DNA from: Rikenellaceae bacterium
GTDB lineage: Bacteria > Bacteroidota > Bacteroidia > Bacteroidales > Rikenellaceae
Direction: 5' to 3'
Length of the DNA stretch: 64,000 nucleotides
Assembly: GCA_020860245.1 (NCBI GenBank)
Contig: JAJBUQ010000008.1
Span: forward strand, 146,919 to 210,918
This document shows, in pieces, positions 27,639 through 36,217 of the stretch (position 1 is its first letter; every line of letters begins with the position of its first letter). A program made the translations under genes and the position numbers. The notes under the pieces were generated by a model. The model worked only from the letters and a program-made list of their open reading frames with translations. It was not told the origin of the DNA and made no database searches.

Positions 27639-28373
27639 TCAATTCTCTAAATTGTTATCCTTAACGGAGTAATTAAAGTATCTTCTTTTCATCCACCGGT
27701 ATGCGAAGCAGTCTACGAACGGAGATACTAAACGGTTGCCCAGATTAAATTTGGACTCACCGGCGACTCTCGGGTAATGGCGTACGGGAATCTCCCTGAC
27801 CCTGCCGTTCTGCAGTTGGATAAGTGCGGGCAGGAATCTGTGCATACCTGTGAAGAACGGAATTTTTTTAGCAAATTCGGTATTCATAATTTTAAGCGGA
27901 CATCCGGTATCGGATACTCCGTCGTTAGTCATGAATCTGCGGAATGAATTCGCAATCTTCGAGGAGGCGTTCTTCACGAAGGAATCCTTCCTGTCGGCGC
28001 GGATCCCGAGAACAAGCTCATATTCTCCCAAGTACGGAATAAGTTTATTAAAATCCTCCGGATCGGTCTGAAGGTCGGCGTCTATGTAACCCGCGTAATC
28101 GGAATATGTGTAATCTATACCTGCTTTGATAGCTGCGCTTAGACCTTGATTTTTCTCAAATTCTAAATAATAAAAATCTTTGTTTTCTGCGCAGATATTT
28201 TTGAGCAATTCTCCGCTGTTGTCGGACGAACCGTCGTTCACGAACAGCACGCAGGAAGGAACGGCGGATTTTTCAATAAAATCTCCGAGTCTGAGACGGA
28301 GATTGTCCATATTCTCCTCTTCATTATAGACAGGTACAATGACAGTAAGTTTGTAATCTCTTGTTTTATTCAT
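27639..28373 (-). CDS. Glycosyltransferase family 2, polyprenyl-phosphate sugar synthase type
   Basis: The 244-residue protein has a GT-A fold: VIVPVYNEEENMDNL at the start, FVNDGSSDNS with the nucleotide-binding Asp, then DADLQTDPED with the metal-binding DxD. It resembles dolichol/undecaprenyl-phosphate mannosyl or glucosyl transferases such as ArnC and GtrB, but lacks their two C-terminal membrane helices; the protein ends after RRYFNYSVKDN. It is probably soluble or peripheral. As first gene of the GT2, LAB_N, GT39, UDP-GlcA-epimerase string, it likely makes the lipid-linked donor for the GT39 enzyme. Confidence 0.9.
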   Translation of the reverse strand: MNKTRDYKLTVIVPVYNEEENMDNLRLRLGDFIEKSAVPSCVLFVNDGSSDNSGELLKNICAENKDFYYLEFEKNQGLSAAIKAGIDYTYSDYAGYIDADLQTDPEDFNKLIPYLGEYELVLGIRADRKDSFVKNASSKIANSFRRFMTNDGVSDTGCPLKIMNTEFAKKIPFFTGMHRFLPALIQLQNGRVREIPVRHYPRVAGESKFNLGNRLVSPFVDCFAYRWMKRRYFNYSVKDNNLEN

Positions 28374-28468
28374 AATTCCGGTCGTGTTATCCGAACAACT
28401 AATTCAAAAAACGTACAAAGATAGGATTAATAAATTTACTAAACTAATATAGAATATTTTAAATAGAA

Positions 28469-28495
28469 AACGGCACTGCGATTTACAGTGCCGTT
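28469..28495 (-). terminator. Rho-independent terminator of the PL11 gene
   Basis: AACGGCACTG (28469-28478) and CAGTGCCGTT (28486-28495) form a 10-bp stem with a 7-nt loop; the minus-strand 3' side continues TTCTATTT. It lies 20 bp past the lyase gene. Confidence 0.85.
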
Positions 28496-28514
28496 ATGTA
28501 TTGAGAATTATAAA

Positions 28515-30755
28515 TTACCTGTTTCCACGAGGATCCTCCTTAACAAACGTAAGAGTTCCCGCATCCTCGAATATACACCCTTTGAGGGTGGTTTTTATTT
28601 TGACGTTCACAGTTTTATCGTAGCCTATCTGATCGGCGTTAACGGTAAAATATCTCTCGTTGCCTTTGATTCCTGTTCCTTCGATCTCCCATTCGTATGT
28701 ATCGTAGTTATATCTTGCGTCGAACGTATAGGAATCTCTTCTGGATTTAATGTCCCTGATTTCGTATTCCGTCGCCCCTTCCAGACGCGCATTCATACCG
28801 TTAGGGCGTCCGTCGGCAGCAGTCCCCTGCTTGCCCCTGTTGGTAGCGAGGTTAAATCTGATTTTCCAGAATCTTCCCAGAGCGGAACCAAGGTAGAACC
28901 CCGGCTGTGTAGGCTGATTATAAGCGATATTTTCGGTCGCAACGCTCAGTCTGTAAATTATATCGTGTAATAATGTATGGAATCTGTAATCGGTCTCGTA
29001 ATCGGTCATATAAATCCTTACCTCTTTGTTATCCCTCGTTCTTATGGCGATCTCTTCGCGCCAGTCGCCGAACAGATCCGCCTGAATACACGGATTCGCT
29101 TTGGTTCCGTTATTCGTGGTTATGTTCATTTCATCGGGTAGCGGAATAAGGTCTACTCCGTCGCCATTCCATTTCTCTATGCGTACTCCTCTGCGTCCTC
29201 CGTCGAGCAGCTCTCTGTTGAGGTCTCCGGTCCACCATACCGCCATATTGACAGACGGCGCTCTCTCTGAGATCAATCTTCCATCGGCAGTATAGACTCC
29301 GCGTGAACTCGATGTCCAGACTTCGACACTACGGAATCTCGGATCGATGTCGGCAGCCATAGCACGTCCAACATCCTCCACCGAAGGAATTCCCCACAGA
29401 AGTTCTCCGGTTGCAGCATCTCTCAATTCCGATCCGGCGCGAAGAGGTGCCTCCTCATGGCAGTCCCAAACTTCGAGCCCTTCTCTGTCTATATCGATAT
29501 CCGTAAGATGGATAGCGTCTCCATGTCCGAGTTTAGTGTTATACAACGGTAATCCGTTATGATCGAGTGCCATGGAACCGTATGTTATATCGTCTTTACC
29601 ATCGCCGTTCACATCCCCGATTCGTAGGTTATGGTTACCTTGTCCTCCGTATTCTTTATATTTACCGTTTTCTGCGTCGGTATCGAATGTCCATCGTTTA
29701 GTTAATTTACCGTCACGATAATCCCACGCTTCGAGAACAGTTTTAGCATAATAACCGCGGCACCACAACATGCTCGGCCTCTCTCCGTCGAAGTATCCGA
29801 CTCCGGCAAGGAATCTGTTCACACGGTTGCCGTGGGAATCTCCGTAGGCACCAGGTGCTCCCCGCGATATATAATCCGCCCTTGCAAGTTCTTTGCCCGT
29901 AGCTCCTTCTATCACGGAGAAAAATTCGGGACCTTCAAGAATTTTTCCATAAGTAGGAGAAGTCTGCACGGTATCGACATAGAATGTTCTTCCGTCGCCG
30001 TCTACATCCCCTATCACGGTTCCGTCGCCGAATATAGTGCCTTCGGCAGTTTTAACAGCTACTTCGGCTTTGCCGTCACCATCGAAGTCATAAACGAGAA
30101 GCTGGGTATAATGTGCTCCTGGACGGATATTCGGTCCCAGATCTACCCTCCACATGAAGGTCCCGTCCATTTTGTATGCTTCTATTAGAACCGTTCCGCG
30201 CCCCCATCCTCTGTGGGCATTGTCGAAGCCTCCCATCATTCGGAGTAAGACTATGTCCAACTCGCCGTCGCCGTCAAGGTCTCCCACACTCGCATCGTTA
30301 GGAGCGTATTGCCATTCGTGGTCGCCATCCACCGGCTGCATCGGGATCGAGAGATAAGGAATAGAGGCCTTCTCAGGAGTCAGAGTATACTGAGCTCCGC
30401 GTTCGGTCTCATTCGTACCGCTTCTTCTCACGGTATAGACGTTAGTTTTTGTAACATCCACCAGCGAATCCCTGAAAAATGTGGATTTAGTCAATGGTTC
30501 GTCGTTGAGTTTAACTTCCTTCTTGCGGCCCTCCTTGCGATAGAGATCGAATCCTCCGTCGATAGGATCCGATTCGAAGAATCTCCAGCTGACGGACACA
30601 ATACCGTCGCCGTTGTGTATTGCCACAAGACCTCTTCCGAGATTTTCTTTTTGAATATCCGCCCTGTAATTAGGCCCTTTAAGGGTTATTTGCTCCTGGG
30701 CGAGAGCATTTAACGACAACAGTACAAAAAAGAGCAGGGGTTTTATAAATTTCAT
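28515..30755 (-). CDS. Rhamnogalacturonan lyase, polysaccharide lyase family 11
   Basis: The 746-residue exported enzyme should cut the backbone of rhamnogalacturonan I in pectin by beta-elimination. It has a signal peptide ending at LNALAQ. The N-terminal beta domain (GRGLVAIHNGDGIVSVSWRF) is followed by an eight-bladed propeller with repeated calcium-binding DxDxDGxxD turns, for example DLDGDGELDIVLL, DFDGDGKAEVAVK, DVDGDGRTF and DVNGDGKDDITYG, as in Bacillus YesW. The segment DLFGDWREEIAIRT and FYLGSALG near the end are typical of PL11. About 90 extra residues follow the propeller. It stands alone with its own terminator; no SusC/D or sigma/anti-sigma genes accompany it. Confidence 0.95.
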   Translation of the reverse strand: MKFIKPLLFFVLLSLNALAQEQITLKGPNYRADIQKENLGRGLVAIHNGDGIVSVSWRFFESDPIDGGFDLYRKEGRKKEVKLNDEPLTKSTFFRDSLVDVTKTNVYTVRRSGTNETERGAQYTLTPEKASIPYLSIPMQPVDGDHEWQYAPNDASVGDLDGDGELDIVLLRMMGGFDNAHRGWGRGTVLIEAYKMDGTFMWRVDLGPNIRPGAHYTQLLVYDFDGDGKAEVAVKTAEGTIFGDGTVIGDVDGDGRTFYVDTVQTSPTYGKILEGPEFFSVIEGATGKELARADYISRGAPGAYGDSHGNRVNRFLAGVGYFDGERPSMLWCRGYYAKTVLEAWDYRDGKLTKRWTFDTDAENGKYKEYGGQGNHNLRIGDVNGDGKDDITYGSMALDHNGLPLYNTKLGHGDAIHLTDIDIDREGLEVWDCHEEAPLRAGSELRDAATGELLWGIPSVEDVGRAMAADIDPRFRSVEVWTSSSRGVYTADGRLISERAPSVNMAVWWTGDLNRELLDGGRRGVRIEKWNGDGVDLIPLPDEMNITTNNGTKANPCIQADLFGDWREEIAIRTRDNKEVRIYMTDYETDYRFHTLLHDIIYRLSVATENIAYNQPTQPGFYLGSALGRFWKIRFNLATNRGKQGTAADGRPNGMNARLEGATEYEIRDIKSRRDSYTFDARYNYDTYEWEIEGTGIKGNERYFTVNADQIGYDKTVNVKIKTTLKGCIFEDAGTLTFVKEDPRGNR

Positions 30756-30909
30756 AAAGTTTTAGTTAGGAATGAATATTATTAGTAAGTATAACAAATT
30801 TAATACTTTAATCCACATATTTATTTAAACGTCAATTAGAAAAGGTTATATTCCATATTAAAAAAGATCTTGAATAAGGCCTTTTATGTGGTTTTTAACT
30901 CTATTTTAA

Positions 30910-31923
30910 TCATTCCTTAAACAGTTCCTTAATACTTCCTACCGATCCGAGCACTCCGGTTGCTTCGTAAGGCATGTATACGGTTTTATTGTCCTGTCCG
31001 CTGGTTATGTCTTTGAGAGTATCGATATATCTTACGGCGATAAGGTATTTTACGGGATCGCCTCCTTTGATAGATTCGATCGCCTCTTTGACTTTAGTAA
31101 TCGCCGCAGCCTCAGCTTCCGCAATCTTAATTCTTGCTTCAGCCTCTGCCTGAGCCATTTTAATCCTGGCGGCGGCTTCTCCTTCAGCAGAGAGTATCTG
31201 TGCCTGTTTATCCCCCTCAGCCTTATTGATTTCAGCAGCCCTGCTTCCTTCCGCATCGAGAATAATCGCCGTTTTGCGGCCTTCTGCTTCCAGGATGGTG
31301 CCCCTTCTGTCTCTCTCCGCGCGCATCTGTTTCTCCATCGCTCCACGAATTTCGATCGGAGGATTTATATCCTGAAGTTCGACGCGGTTGATCTTAACCC
31401 CCCATTTATTTGTGGCATCGTCGAGAACGGCCCTTAACTTGGAATTTATCGTATCGCGGGAAGTAAGAGTTTCGTCGAGATCCATCTCCCCCACAACATT
31501 TCTTAATGTGGTCTGCGTCAGTTTTTCGATCGCATCGGGAAGATTCGATATTTCATACAGCGCCTTCACCGGATCTACTATTTGAAAATATATTATAGCG
31601 TTTATCTCCGTTACAACGTTGTCCTTCGTGATGACGCTCTGGCGAGGGAAATCGTATACGGTTTCCCTCAGATCTATGCGGCTTACACTGCGTTTATATA
31701 CGTAAGTCCGTCCCGAGGCATCCTCCTGAGAATAGCGGGTAATAATCTTCCTCGGCCTATCGATAATAGGCCAGATTATGTTAATACCCGAGGTCAAGGT
31801 CCGGTTGTATTTACCGAGCCTTTCGATTACAATGGTCTCGGACTGACGCACAATTTTGAGCCCCGATGCCACGAGTAATATTACAAAAAACGCTATAAGC
31901 GCGGGAATTATTAATACTTCCAT
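30910..31923 (-). CDS. SPFH/Band 7 (stomatin-like) membrane protein
   Basis: The 337-residue protein has one N-terminal membrane helix (residues 3-22) followed by the SPFH core: IVRQSETIVIERLGKYNRTL, SGINIIWPIIDRPRKI, YDFPRQSVITKDNV and LPDAIEKLTQTTLRNVVGEMDLDETLTSRD, all characteristic of stomatin/QmcA. A long Ala/Glu/Lys-rich coiled coil (about residues 205-280), built from near-repeats like AEAEARIKIAEAEA, mediates ring assembly. The protein forms large membrane assemblies that are thought to organise lipid domains. It follows nfeD by one base, the classic NfeD/stomatin pair. Confidence 0.95.
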   Translation of the reverse strand: MEVLIIPALIAFFVILLVASGLKIVRQSETIVIERLGKYNRTLTSGINIIWPIIDRPRKIITRYSQEDASGRTYVYKRSVSRIDLRETVYDFPRQSVITKDNVVTEINAIIYFQIVDPVKALYEISNLPDAIEKLTQTTLRNVVGEMDLDETLTSRDTINSKLRAVLDDATNKWGVKINRVELQDINPPIEIRGAMEKQMRAERDRRGTILEAEGRKTAIILDAEGSRAAEINKAEGDKQAQILSAEGEAAARIKMAQAEAEARIKIAEAEAAAITKVKEAIESIKGGDPVKYLIAVRYIDTLKDITSGQDNKTVYMPYEATGVLGSVGSIKELFKE

Positions 31924-31924
31924 T

Positions 31925-32362
31925 TTATTCTGTTTTTCTTACGGTTAATATTATGCTGTCTACTCTCAACACCTCTACACACGATCCCTCCGGAATTATA
32001 GAACCTTCGGCGGATACAGCCTTCCAGTCGTCTCCGTCGATCATTACCCTGCCTTGTCCGGCCGAATTATCTATCGTAACGCTCACCCGGCCTGTTCGTC
32101 CGATAAGCGCGTCAACGTTAGTATTTATCGTATTGTCTTTCCGGTGCAGGTATTTTAAAACTAACGGTCTTATGTAAATAAAACCAAGAAGGACTCCAAC
32201 CGAGAAGATTATGAGCTGTGCCCACACTTCAGGGATAAAAATCGCCGCAATACCTGCCACAAGGCATCCGATACCTATTCCTGCGGCAAAAAAAGAGGGG
32301 GTCAGTACTTCGACTATAAAGAGGATTATCGCGGCGATGATCCATATTTGCCAAATGTCCAT
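31925..32362 (-). CDS. NfeD-family membrane protein
   Basis: The 145-residue product has three or four membrane helices (about residues 4-75, including EVLTPSFFAAGIGIGCLVAGIAA) and a C-terminal OB-fold domain (about 85-144) with ALIGRTGRVSVTIDN and GRVMIDGDDWKAVSAEGS. This is the short NfeD1b-type protein that lacks the ClpP-like protease domain. It interacts with the SPFH protein encoded one base downstream. The two form a two-gene operon. Function is tied to membrane domain organisation; details are unknown. Confidence 0.93.
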   Translation of the reverse strand: MDIWQIWIIAAIILFIVEVLTPSFFAAGIGIGCLVAGIAAIFIPEVWAQLIIFSVGVLLGFIYIRPLVLKYLHRKDNTINTNVDALIGRTGRVSVTIDNSAGQGRVMIDGDDWKAVSAEGSIIPEGSCVEVLRVDSIILTVRKTE

Positions 32363-32417
32363 TATTTAATCGATTTAAGGTGAATGTTAACAAATATAAT
32401 CATTTACCGCAACAATA

Positions 32418-34106
32418 TCAAACGTTTTGGAATATCTCCGGAACTTCGTTTGCTATAAATTGATCCCTGTACGATCCCATACTCCTGTAATCGCCCTTAA
32501 CAGCATCCTGACCATAGATACAATTGAGTATCTCTATGACATTAACCGGTATGAATCCTTCGGTGGACGGACCGATATGAATCTTGCGGATACCCCTGCT
32601 CAGGAAGGCCATCATGAGGGTGATGGCCTTCTGTCCGCTCCATGCGATATGATATTCGATAGGGAGGTCGTTTATATTTTCCATACCGCACACCTCGGTT
32701 AATTTATTCGCGAACAGTATTATAGAGAAGACGTCGTTGCACTGCCCCACGTCTATAATGCGCGGAATGCCATCGATTTCGCCAAAATTGTATTTATTGA
32801 ACCTGAATTTTACGCACCCTGCGGTAATCACTATATTATCATAAGGGAGGCTCCTTGCAAATCCGGTAAAATAATTCTGTAATTTCACATTCCCGTCGCA
32901 GCCTGCGATCATTACGATCTTTTTTATCATACCTGAAGAAAGTTTTTCTGCTATTATCTCCGCTCGGTCTAAGAGCTGATGGTGGGAGAATCCGGCAAGA
33001 ACAGTCCCATGATCAATTTTTTCCGGAGGTCTGCAGTTCTTCGCATGTTCGATAATTTCCGAAAAATCCTTAGATTTTTTGTGCCACTTTTTATATGCAA
33101 GAATATGGGTGGCGCCGGGACATCCGGCTGTATTTGTCGTATACAGTCTGTTCACATAACAGTAATTGCCTTTAGGCACGATTAAGCAATTGGAAGTCAT
33201 AAGAATAGGTCCGTTGAACGCATCGAAGTCTTCCTGCTGCCTCCACCATGAATTTCCGTAATTTCCTACAAAATGTTTGTACTTTTTTAATTTATGGTAG
33301 CAATTCGCAGGCATAAGATCGCTATGGGTATAAATGTCGATTCCTTTGCCCCTACTCTGTTTGAGAAGATCTTCGAGATCTTTTAGATCGTGTCCGCTGA
33401 CCAGTATTCCGGGATTATTCCCTGCTTCGAGATTGACCCACGTCTGCTCAGGCTCTCCGAAGGTGTGTATATTTGCCATATCTATAAAAGAGATCGCGCG
33501 CAGGCAGCAGTCCGCAGAGTAAGAGATGCTCCGGACAATACCGTTCTCATCCATGAGAGGATCGGATATCTCGGTAAGAGCGAGCTGCATAAGTTCGTAG
33601 ATGTCGTCGCTCTCGTATCCGATTCTCCAGACATGGTAGACATACGACGCGGCTCCGCGCACCGCACATGCTACTACACTTTTAACTGAAGCTGCCTGAA
33701 AATCCTCATTATCCAAAGATATTTTATCGGCACACCGGGTATATTCGTCGAATTCCGGCGAGAAGCCTACCTCGTTATATTCCGGCAGAGGAATCCCGTT
33801 TTTTTCTGCTTCGGAGATTAGTTTGGATTTCAGCCTTACAGCGGAATTTATATAATCGCTTATGACGCTCGACTGGAAGTTCGTATTGGTAACAGTCACA
33901 TACAAGGCTTCGGGTATGAACCTGTCCGCATCCTTACTTCCGATACCATTGCTTCGCAGACTGGTATTTACCACCGCGATACCTTTGACAATAAAAAACA
34001 ACAAATCGGATAACTTCTCCGATTCGTTGTTTAACGAGTCAATTTTTACTGTATTTCGACACTCCTTTTCGCAAAAACCGGTCATAATTTTATCGATTGA
34101 TTCCAA
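32418..34106 (-). CDS. Divergent hybrid-cluster protein homologue (degenerate metal ligands)
   Basis: The 562-residue protein is clearly homologous to hybrid-cluster protein (Hcp, hydroxylamine/NO reductase) over its length, for example SGHDLKDLEDLLKQ, KLKKYKHFVGNYGNSWWRQ, IVITAGCVKFRFNKYNFGE and IDVGQCNDVFS. The ligands of the hybrid Fe-S-O cluster align at a constant offset to those known for Desulfovibrio Hcp: His239, Cys307, Cys403, Cys431, Cys456 and Lys493 are kept. The first glutamate is replaced by Asp263 (THSDLMP instead of THxEMLP) and the second by Gly491 (AWSGQK instead of AWYEQK). The N-terminal four-cysteine motif for the second cluster is missing; only CEKEC at 12-16 remains. 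The frame is intact, so this is not simple decay. Activity as a hydroxylamine reductase is doubtful. Confidence 0.85.
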   Translation of the reverse strand: MESIDKIMTGFCEKECRNTVKIDSLNNESEKLSDLLFFIVKGIAVVNTSLRSNGIGSKDADRFIPEALYVTVTNTNFQSSVISDYINSAVRLKSKLISEAEKNGIPLPEYNEVGFSPEFDEYTRCADKISLDNEDFQAASVKSVVACAVRGAASYVYHVWRIGYESDDIYELMQLALTEISDPLMDENGIVRSISYSADCCLRAISFIDMANIHTFGEPEQTWVNLEAGNNPGILVSGHDLKDLEDLLKQSRGKGIDIYTHSDLMPANCYHKLKKYKHFVGNYGNSWWRQQEDFDAFNGPILMTSNCLIVPKGNYCYVNRLYTTNTAGCPGATHILAYKKWHKKSKDFSEIIEHAKNCRPPEKIDHGTVLAGFSHHQLLDRAEIIAEKLSSGMIKKIVMIAGCDGNVKLQNYFTGFARSLPYDNIVITAGCVKFRFNKYNFGEIDGIPRIIDVGQCNDVFSIILFANKLTEVCGMENINDLPIEYHIAWSGQKAITLMMAFLSRGIRKIHIGPSTEGFIPVNVIEILNCIYGQDAVKGDYRSMGSYRDQFIANEVPEIFQNV

Positions 34107-34158
34107 TAAACCGATGCAATTCTCAGACCATTAAAGGAATGTATGTTTCCGCGGATTA

Positions 34159-34569
34159 CTACAAAGATATTTTCTTTTTAGGGGAGTTCATGGAACCCAT
34201 ATCGTAAACCTGAGCTTCTCCGGATTCGATATAAAAACAAATCATAATATCCGCGCTCTCCGGACCATAAAACTGTTTTAAAGCAGGCATAACTTCGAAT
34301 ACTTTTTCCAGTGCGCCCTTCTCCTGTGTAAAAGAGACCTTACCGCTTATACGCATCCACTCGCCGGACGGAGAATAGGAGCATATTTCCACATAGGGAT
34401 TCCCGACAAGCTGTTTATAAACTTCTTTATTTTTATTAGTCACGAACGTGAGTCTTCCGTTCCACTCCATAACAAAGCTGAACGGTCTGACCTTAGGCTT
34501 GTTATCATTCCCCACAGTACCTACGAAAAAGGCTGGGCTGTTAGATAAAAATTCAATAATTTCTTTCAT
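34159..34569 (-). CDS. Pyridoxamine 5'-phosphate oxidase-like FMN-binding split-barrel protein
   Basis: The 136-residue cytoplasmic protein begins MKEIIEFLSNSPAFFVGTVG, then KPKVRPFSFVMEWNGRLTFVTNKNKEVYKQL, VEICSYSPSGEWMRISGKVSF and a closing helix with PALKQFYGPE, all typical of the small PNPOx-like flavin-binding family. Members are FMN or F420 reductases or heme-related proteins; the substrate is not predictable, and it lacks the substrate loops of true PdxH. It lies 53 bp before the Hcp-like gene on the same strand, so both may belong to one redox operon. Confidence 0.85.
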   Translation of the reverse strand: MKEIIEFLSNSPAFFVGTVGNDNKPKVRPFSFVMEWNGRLTFVTNKNKEVYKQLVGNPYVEICSYSPSGEWMRISGKVSFTQEKGALEKVFEVMPALKQFYGPESADIMICFYIESGEAQVYDMGSMNSPKKKISL

Positions 34570-34623
34570 AATTTTAATAATTTAAGAGTCATAAATATAA
34601 ATAGAATTAGAGAATTAAACAAA

Positions 34624-34650
34624 AGAAGCCTGCTCGCACGAGTAGACTTC
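34624..34650 (-). terminator. Probable terminator of the winged-helix gene
   Basis: On the minus strand GAAGTCTACTCG and CGAGCAGGCTTC (sharing the loop TGCG region) pair with one G-U and one mismatch and are followed by TTTTGTTT. It lies between the gene at 34702 and the FMN-binding gene. Confidence 0.6.
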
Positions 34651-34701
34651 CTTTGCGGTACATTTAAAATAAGTAATAAAAAAGGTTTATATCAATATTC
34701 A

Positions 34702-34935
34702 CTAAAAATAGAATTTGAAATGAAGATAAAGGTCTTTGAGATAGACAAGCAATCCGTCGTTAGTTTCTTCGAGTGCGATTTTATCTTCGCGTGCAAGCCA
34801 CTCCAGGGCTGCGCAGAGTTCATTGTTTTTTAAGGAAGTCTTTCTTTTCAAATCGGTAAAATCCCATTTATCACCGTCGTTCAATACGGTCCACACCATC
34901 CCGGCATGGATACCGATAGATTCTTTACTCATCAT
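34702..34935 (-). CDS. DUF2582-type winged helix-turn-helix protein
   Basis: From the ATG at 34935 the product has 77 residues and starts MMSKESIGIHAGMVWTVLND, then WDFTDLKRKTSLKNNELCAALEWLAREDKI, a small winged helix typical of DUF2582 proteins that are often encoded alone in Bacteroidota. A longer frame beginning at 35034 adds 33 residues that do not resemble the family. The role (possible transcription factor) is not established. It has its own downstream hairpin. Confidence 0.75.
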   Translation of the reverse strand: MMSKESIGIHAGMVWTVLNDGDKWDFTDLKRKTSLKNNELCAALEWLAREDKIALEETNDGLLVYLKDLYLHFKFYF

Positions 34936-35136
34936 GTCGCTAAGTCTTAAAGGTTCTACTTTACTTATTGTAAATTTAGCCCGTAAAGTTTTTAGTTTAC
35001 CTTTAAAATTTGCGGAACCATCGACACGATCCACACTTTTTTTGCAACATTTTTTCCAGAACCTTCTGAATCGAGCGGATAATTTGAAATTAATGGGGAA
35101 AAAGAACTAATAACACCGGAATATAAATCAAGGGGG

Positions 35137-36042
35137 CTATTTTATTATTCTAAATCCGCTGTTGGGAATTTTAAGAATAAAAGTTCTCTTTGCAGAATTA
35201 TTATAAGTATAGTCACGAATCCACGGGTTTAGCTCCCTGAGCATCTTATAGGTGGTACCATTATCGTTCGCTACCTTCGACCAATCTATATTCGTATCGT
35301 TTATGGTGATTTCATGGTAATTATCTAAAGGGTGAAAATAATCCGTTTTCTCGACCACATATCCATATAAAACCGGATCGTTTACAAGCAATTTAAAGGT
35401 CAGTATCCGGAATATGTACCTCATGGTTTCATCGGGTAAAAACATATCGTAGTAGTTAGCGACGCCTTGTTTATTCAACCGCGTCGATATACCGGCAACG
35501 CCTATATTATACGAAGCCGCCGCAAGGGTCCAGCTGCCTAATCGATTTTTCGCGTCGAGGATATATTTACAAGCTGCTTCGGTAGATTTTTCAATATGAT
35601 ATCGTTCGTCCACCCCCGTACCCACGAATAATCCGTTCTCTTTTGCAGCGGCCTGCATAAACTGCCAGAGTCCTGCTGCACCTGCTGAAGAACGTGCATT
35701 CGGATTTAATCCGCTTTCCGCCATACAGAGATATTTAAAATCTTCAGGAATTCCGTATTTTTCCAGAATAGGCTCTATAATAGGGAAATAGCGCGTAGTA
35801 GCAAGTAAGGATTGCATAGTTCGGGAGTGCATGTAGCAGGTGACGAGAAGGTCCTTCAGAAGGCTTTCGCGTATATCGTAATATTCCAGGGGCACCGGCT
35901 CTCCCGCAAAATCCAATTTTAAAGGCAAAGCAGGAAGAACAACGTCCGACATTTCAGGGTGAACCCTGTAATCGAACTGTCCGTAAGAGAACGTCGTACA
36001 GGATAAAATACAAATAAAAAACAAAAACGTCTTTCTTTTCAT
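35137..36042 (-). CDS. Membrane-associated lytic murein transglycosylase (MltD-like)
   Basis: The 301-residue protein has a signal peptide with Cys residues (MKRKTFLFFICILSCTTFSYGQ). The SLT domain (about residues 80-215) shows YGIPEDFKYLCMAESGLNPNARSSAGAAGLWQFM, with the catalytic Glu in AESG, and later GSWTLAAASYNIG. This enzyme cleaves glycan strands of peptidoglycan to give 1,6-anhydro ends. The C-terminal 60 residues (DTNIDWSKVANDNGTTYKMLRELNPWIRD) look like a degenerate LysM module. It is monocistronic. Confidence 0.93.
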   Translation of the reverse strand: MKRKTFLFFICILSCTTFSYGQFDYRVHPEMSDVVLPALPLKLDFAGEPVPLEYYDIRESLLKDLLVTCYMHSRTMQSLLATTRYFPIIEPILEKYGIPEDFKYLCMAESGLNPNARSSAGAAGLWQFMQAAAKENGLFVGTGVDERYHIEKSTEAACKYILDAKNRLGSWTLAAASYNIGVAGISTRLNKQGVANYYDMFLPDETMRYIFRILTFKLLVNDPVLYGYVVEKTDYFHPLDNYHEITINDTNIDWSKVANDNGTTYKMLRELNPWIRDYTYNNSAKRTFILKIPNSGFRIIK

Positions 36043-36179
36043 AATAAACAGTAGTTACTCTTGTAATTAGTTTTATTGCCTGCAAAATACATGCTTAAAT
36101 TTATCCGCAAATTTTACTGACAGTTTTAATAACATACTTTATTGAGTGACAACATTTTTCAATAATATTTTTTTAATAA

Positions 36180-36211
36180 TTTGGATTAGAAATAAATTCA
36201 TAATATCTTTG
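36180..36211 (+). promoter_or_regulatory. Consensus promoter facing an orphan intergenic transcript
   Basis: TTTG (36180-36183), 20 bp, TATCTTTG (36204-36211): both boxes match the Bacteroidota consensus exactly. No plus-strand gene follows before the convergent tRNA, which points to a small non-coding RNA. Confidence 0.7.
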
Positions 36212-36217
36212 TGTCAA

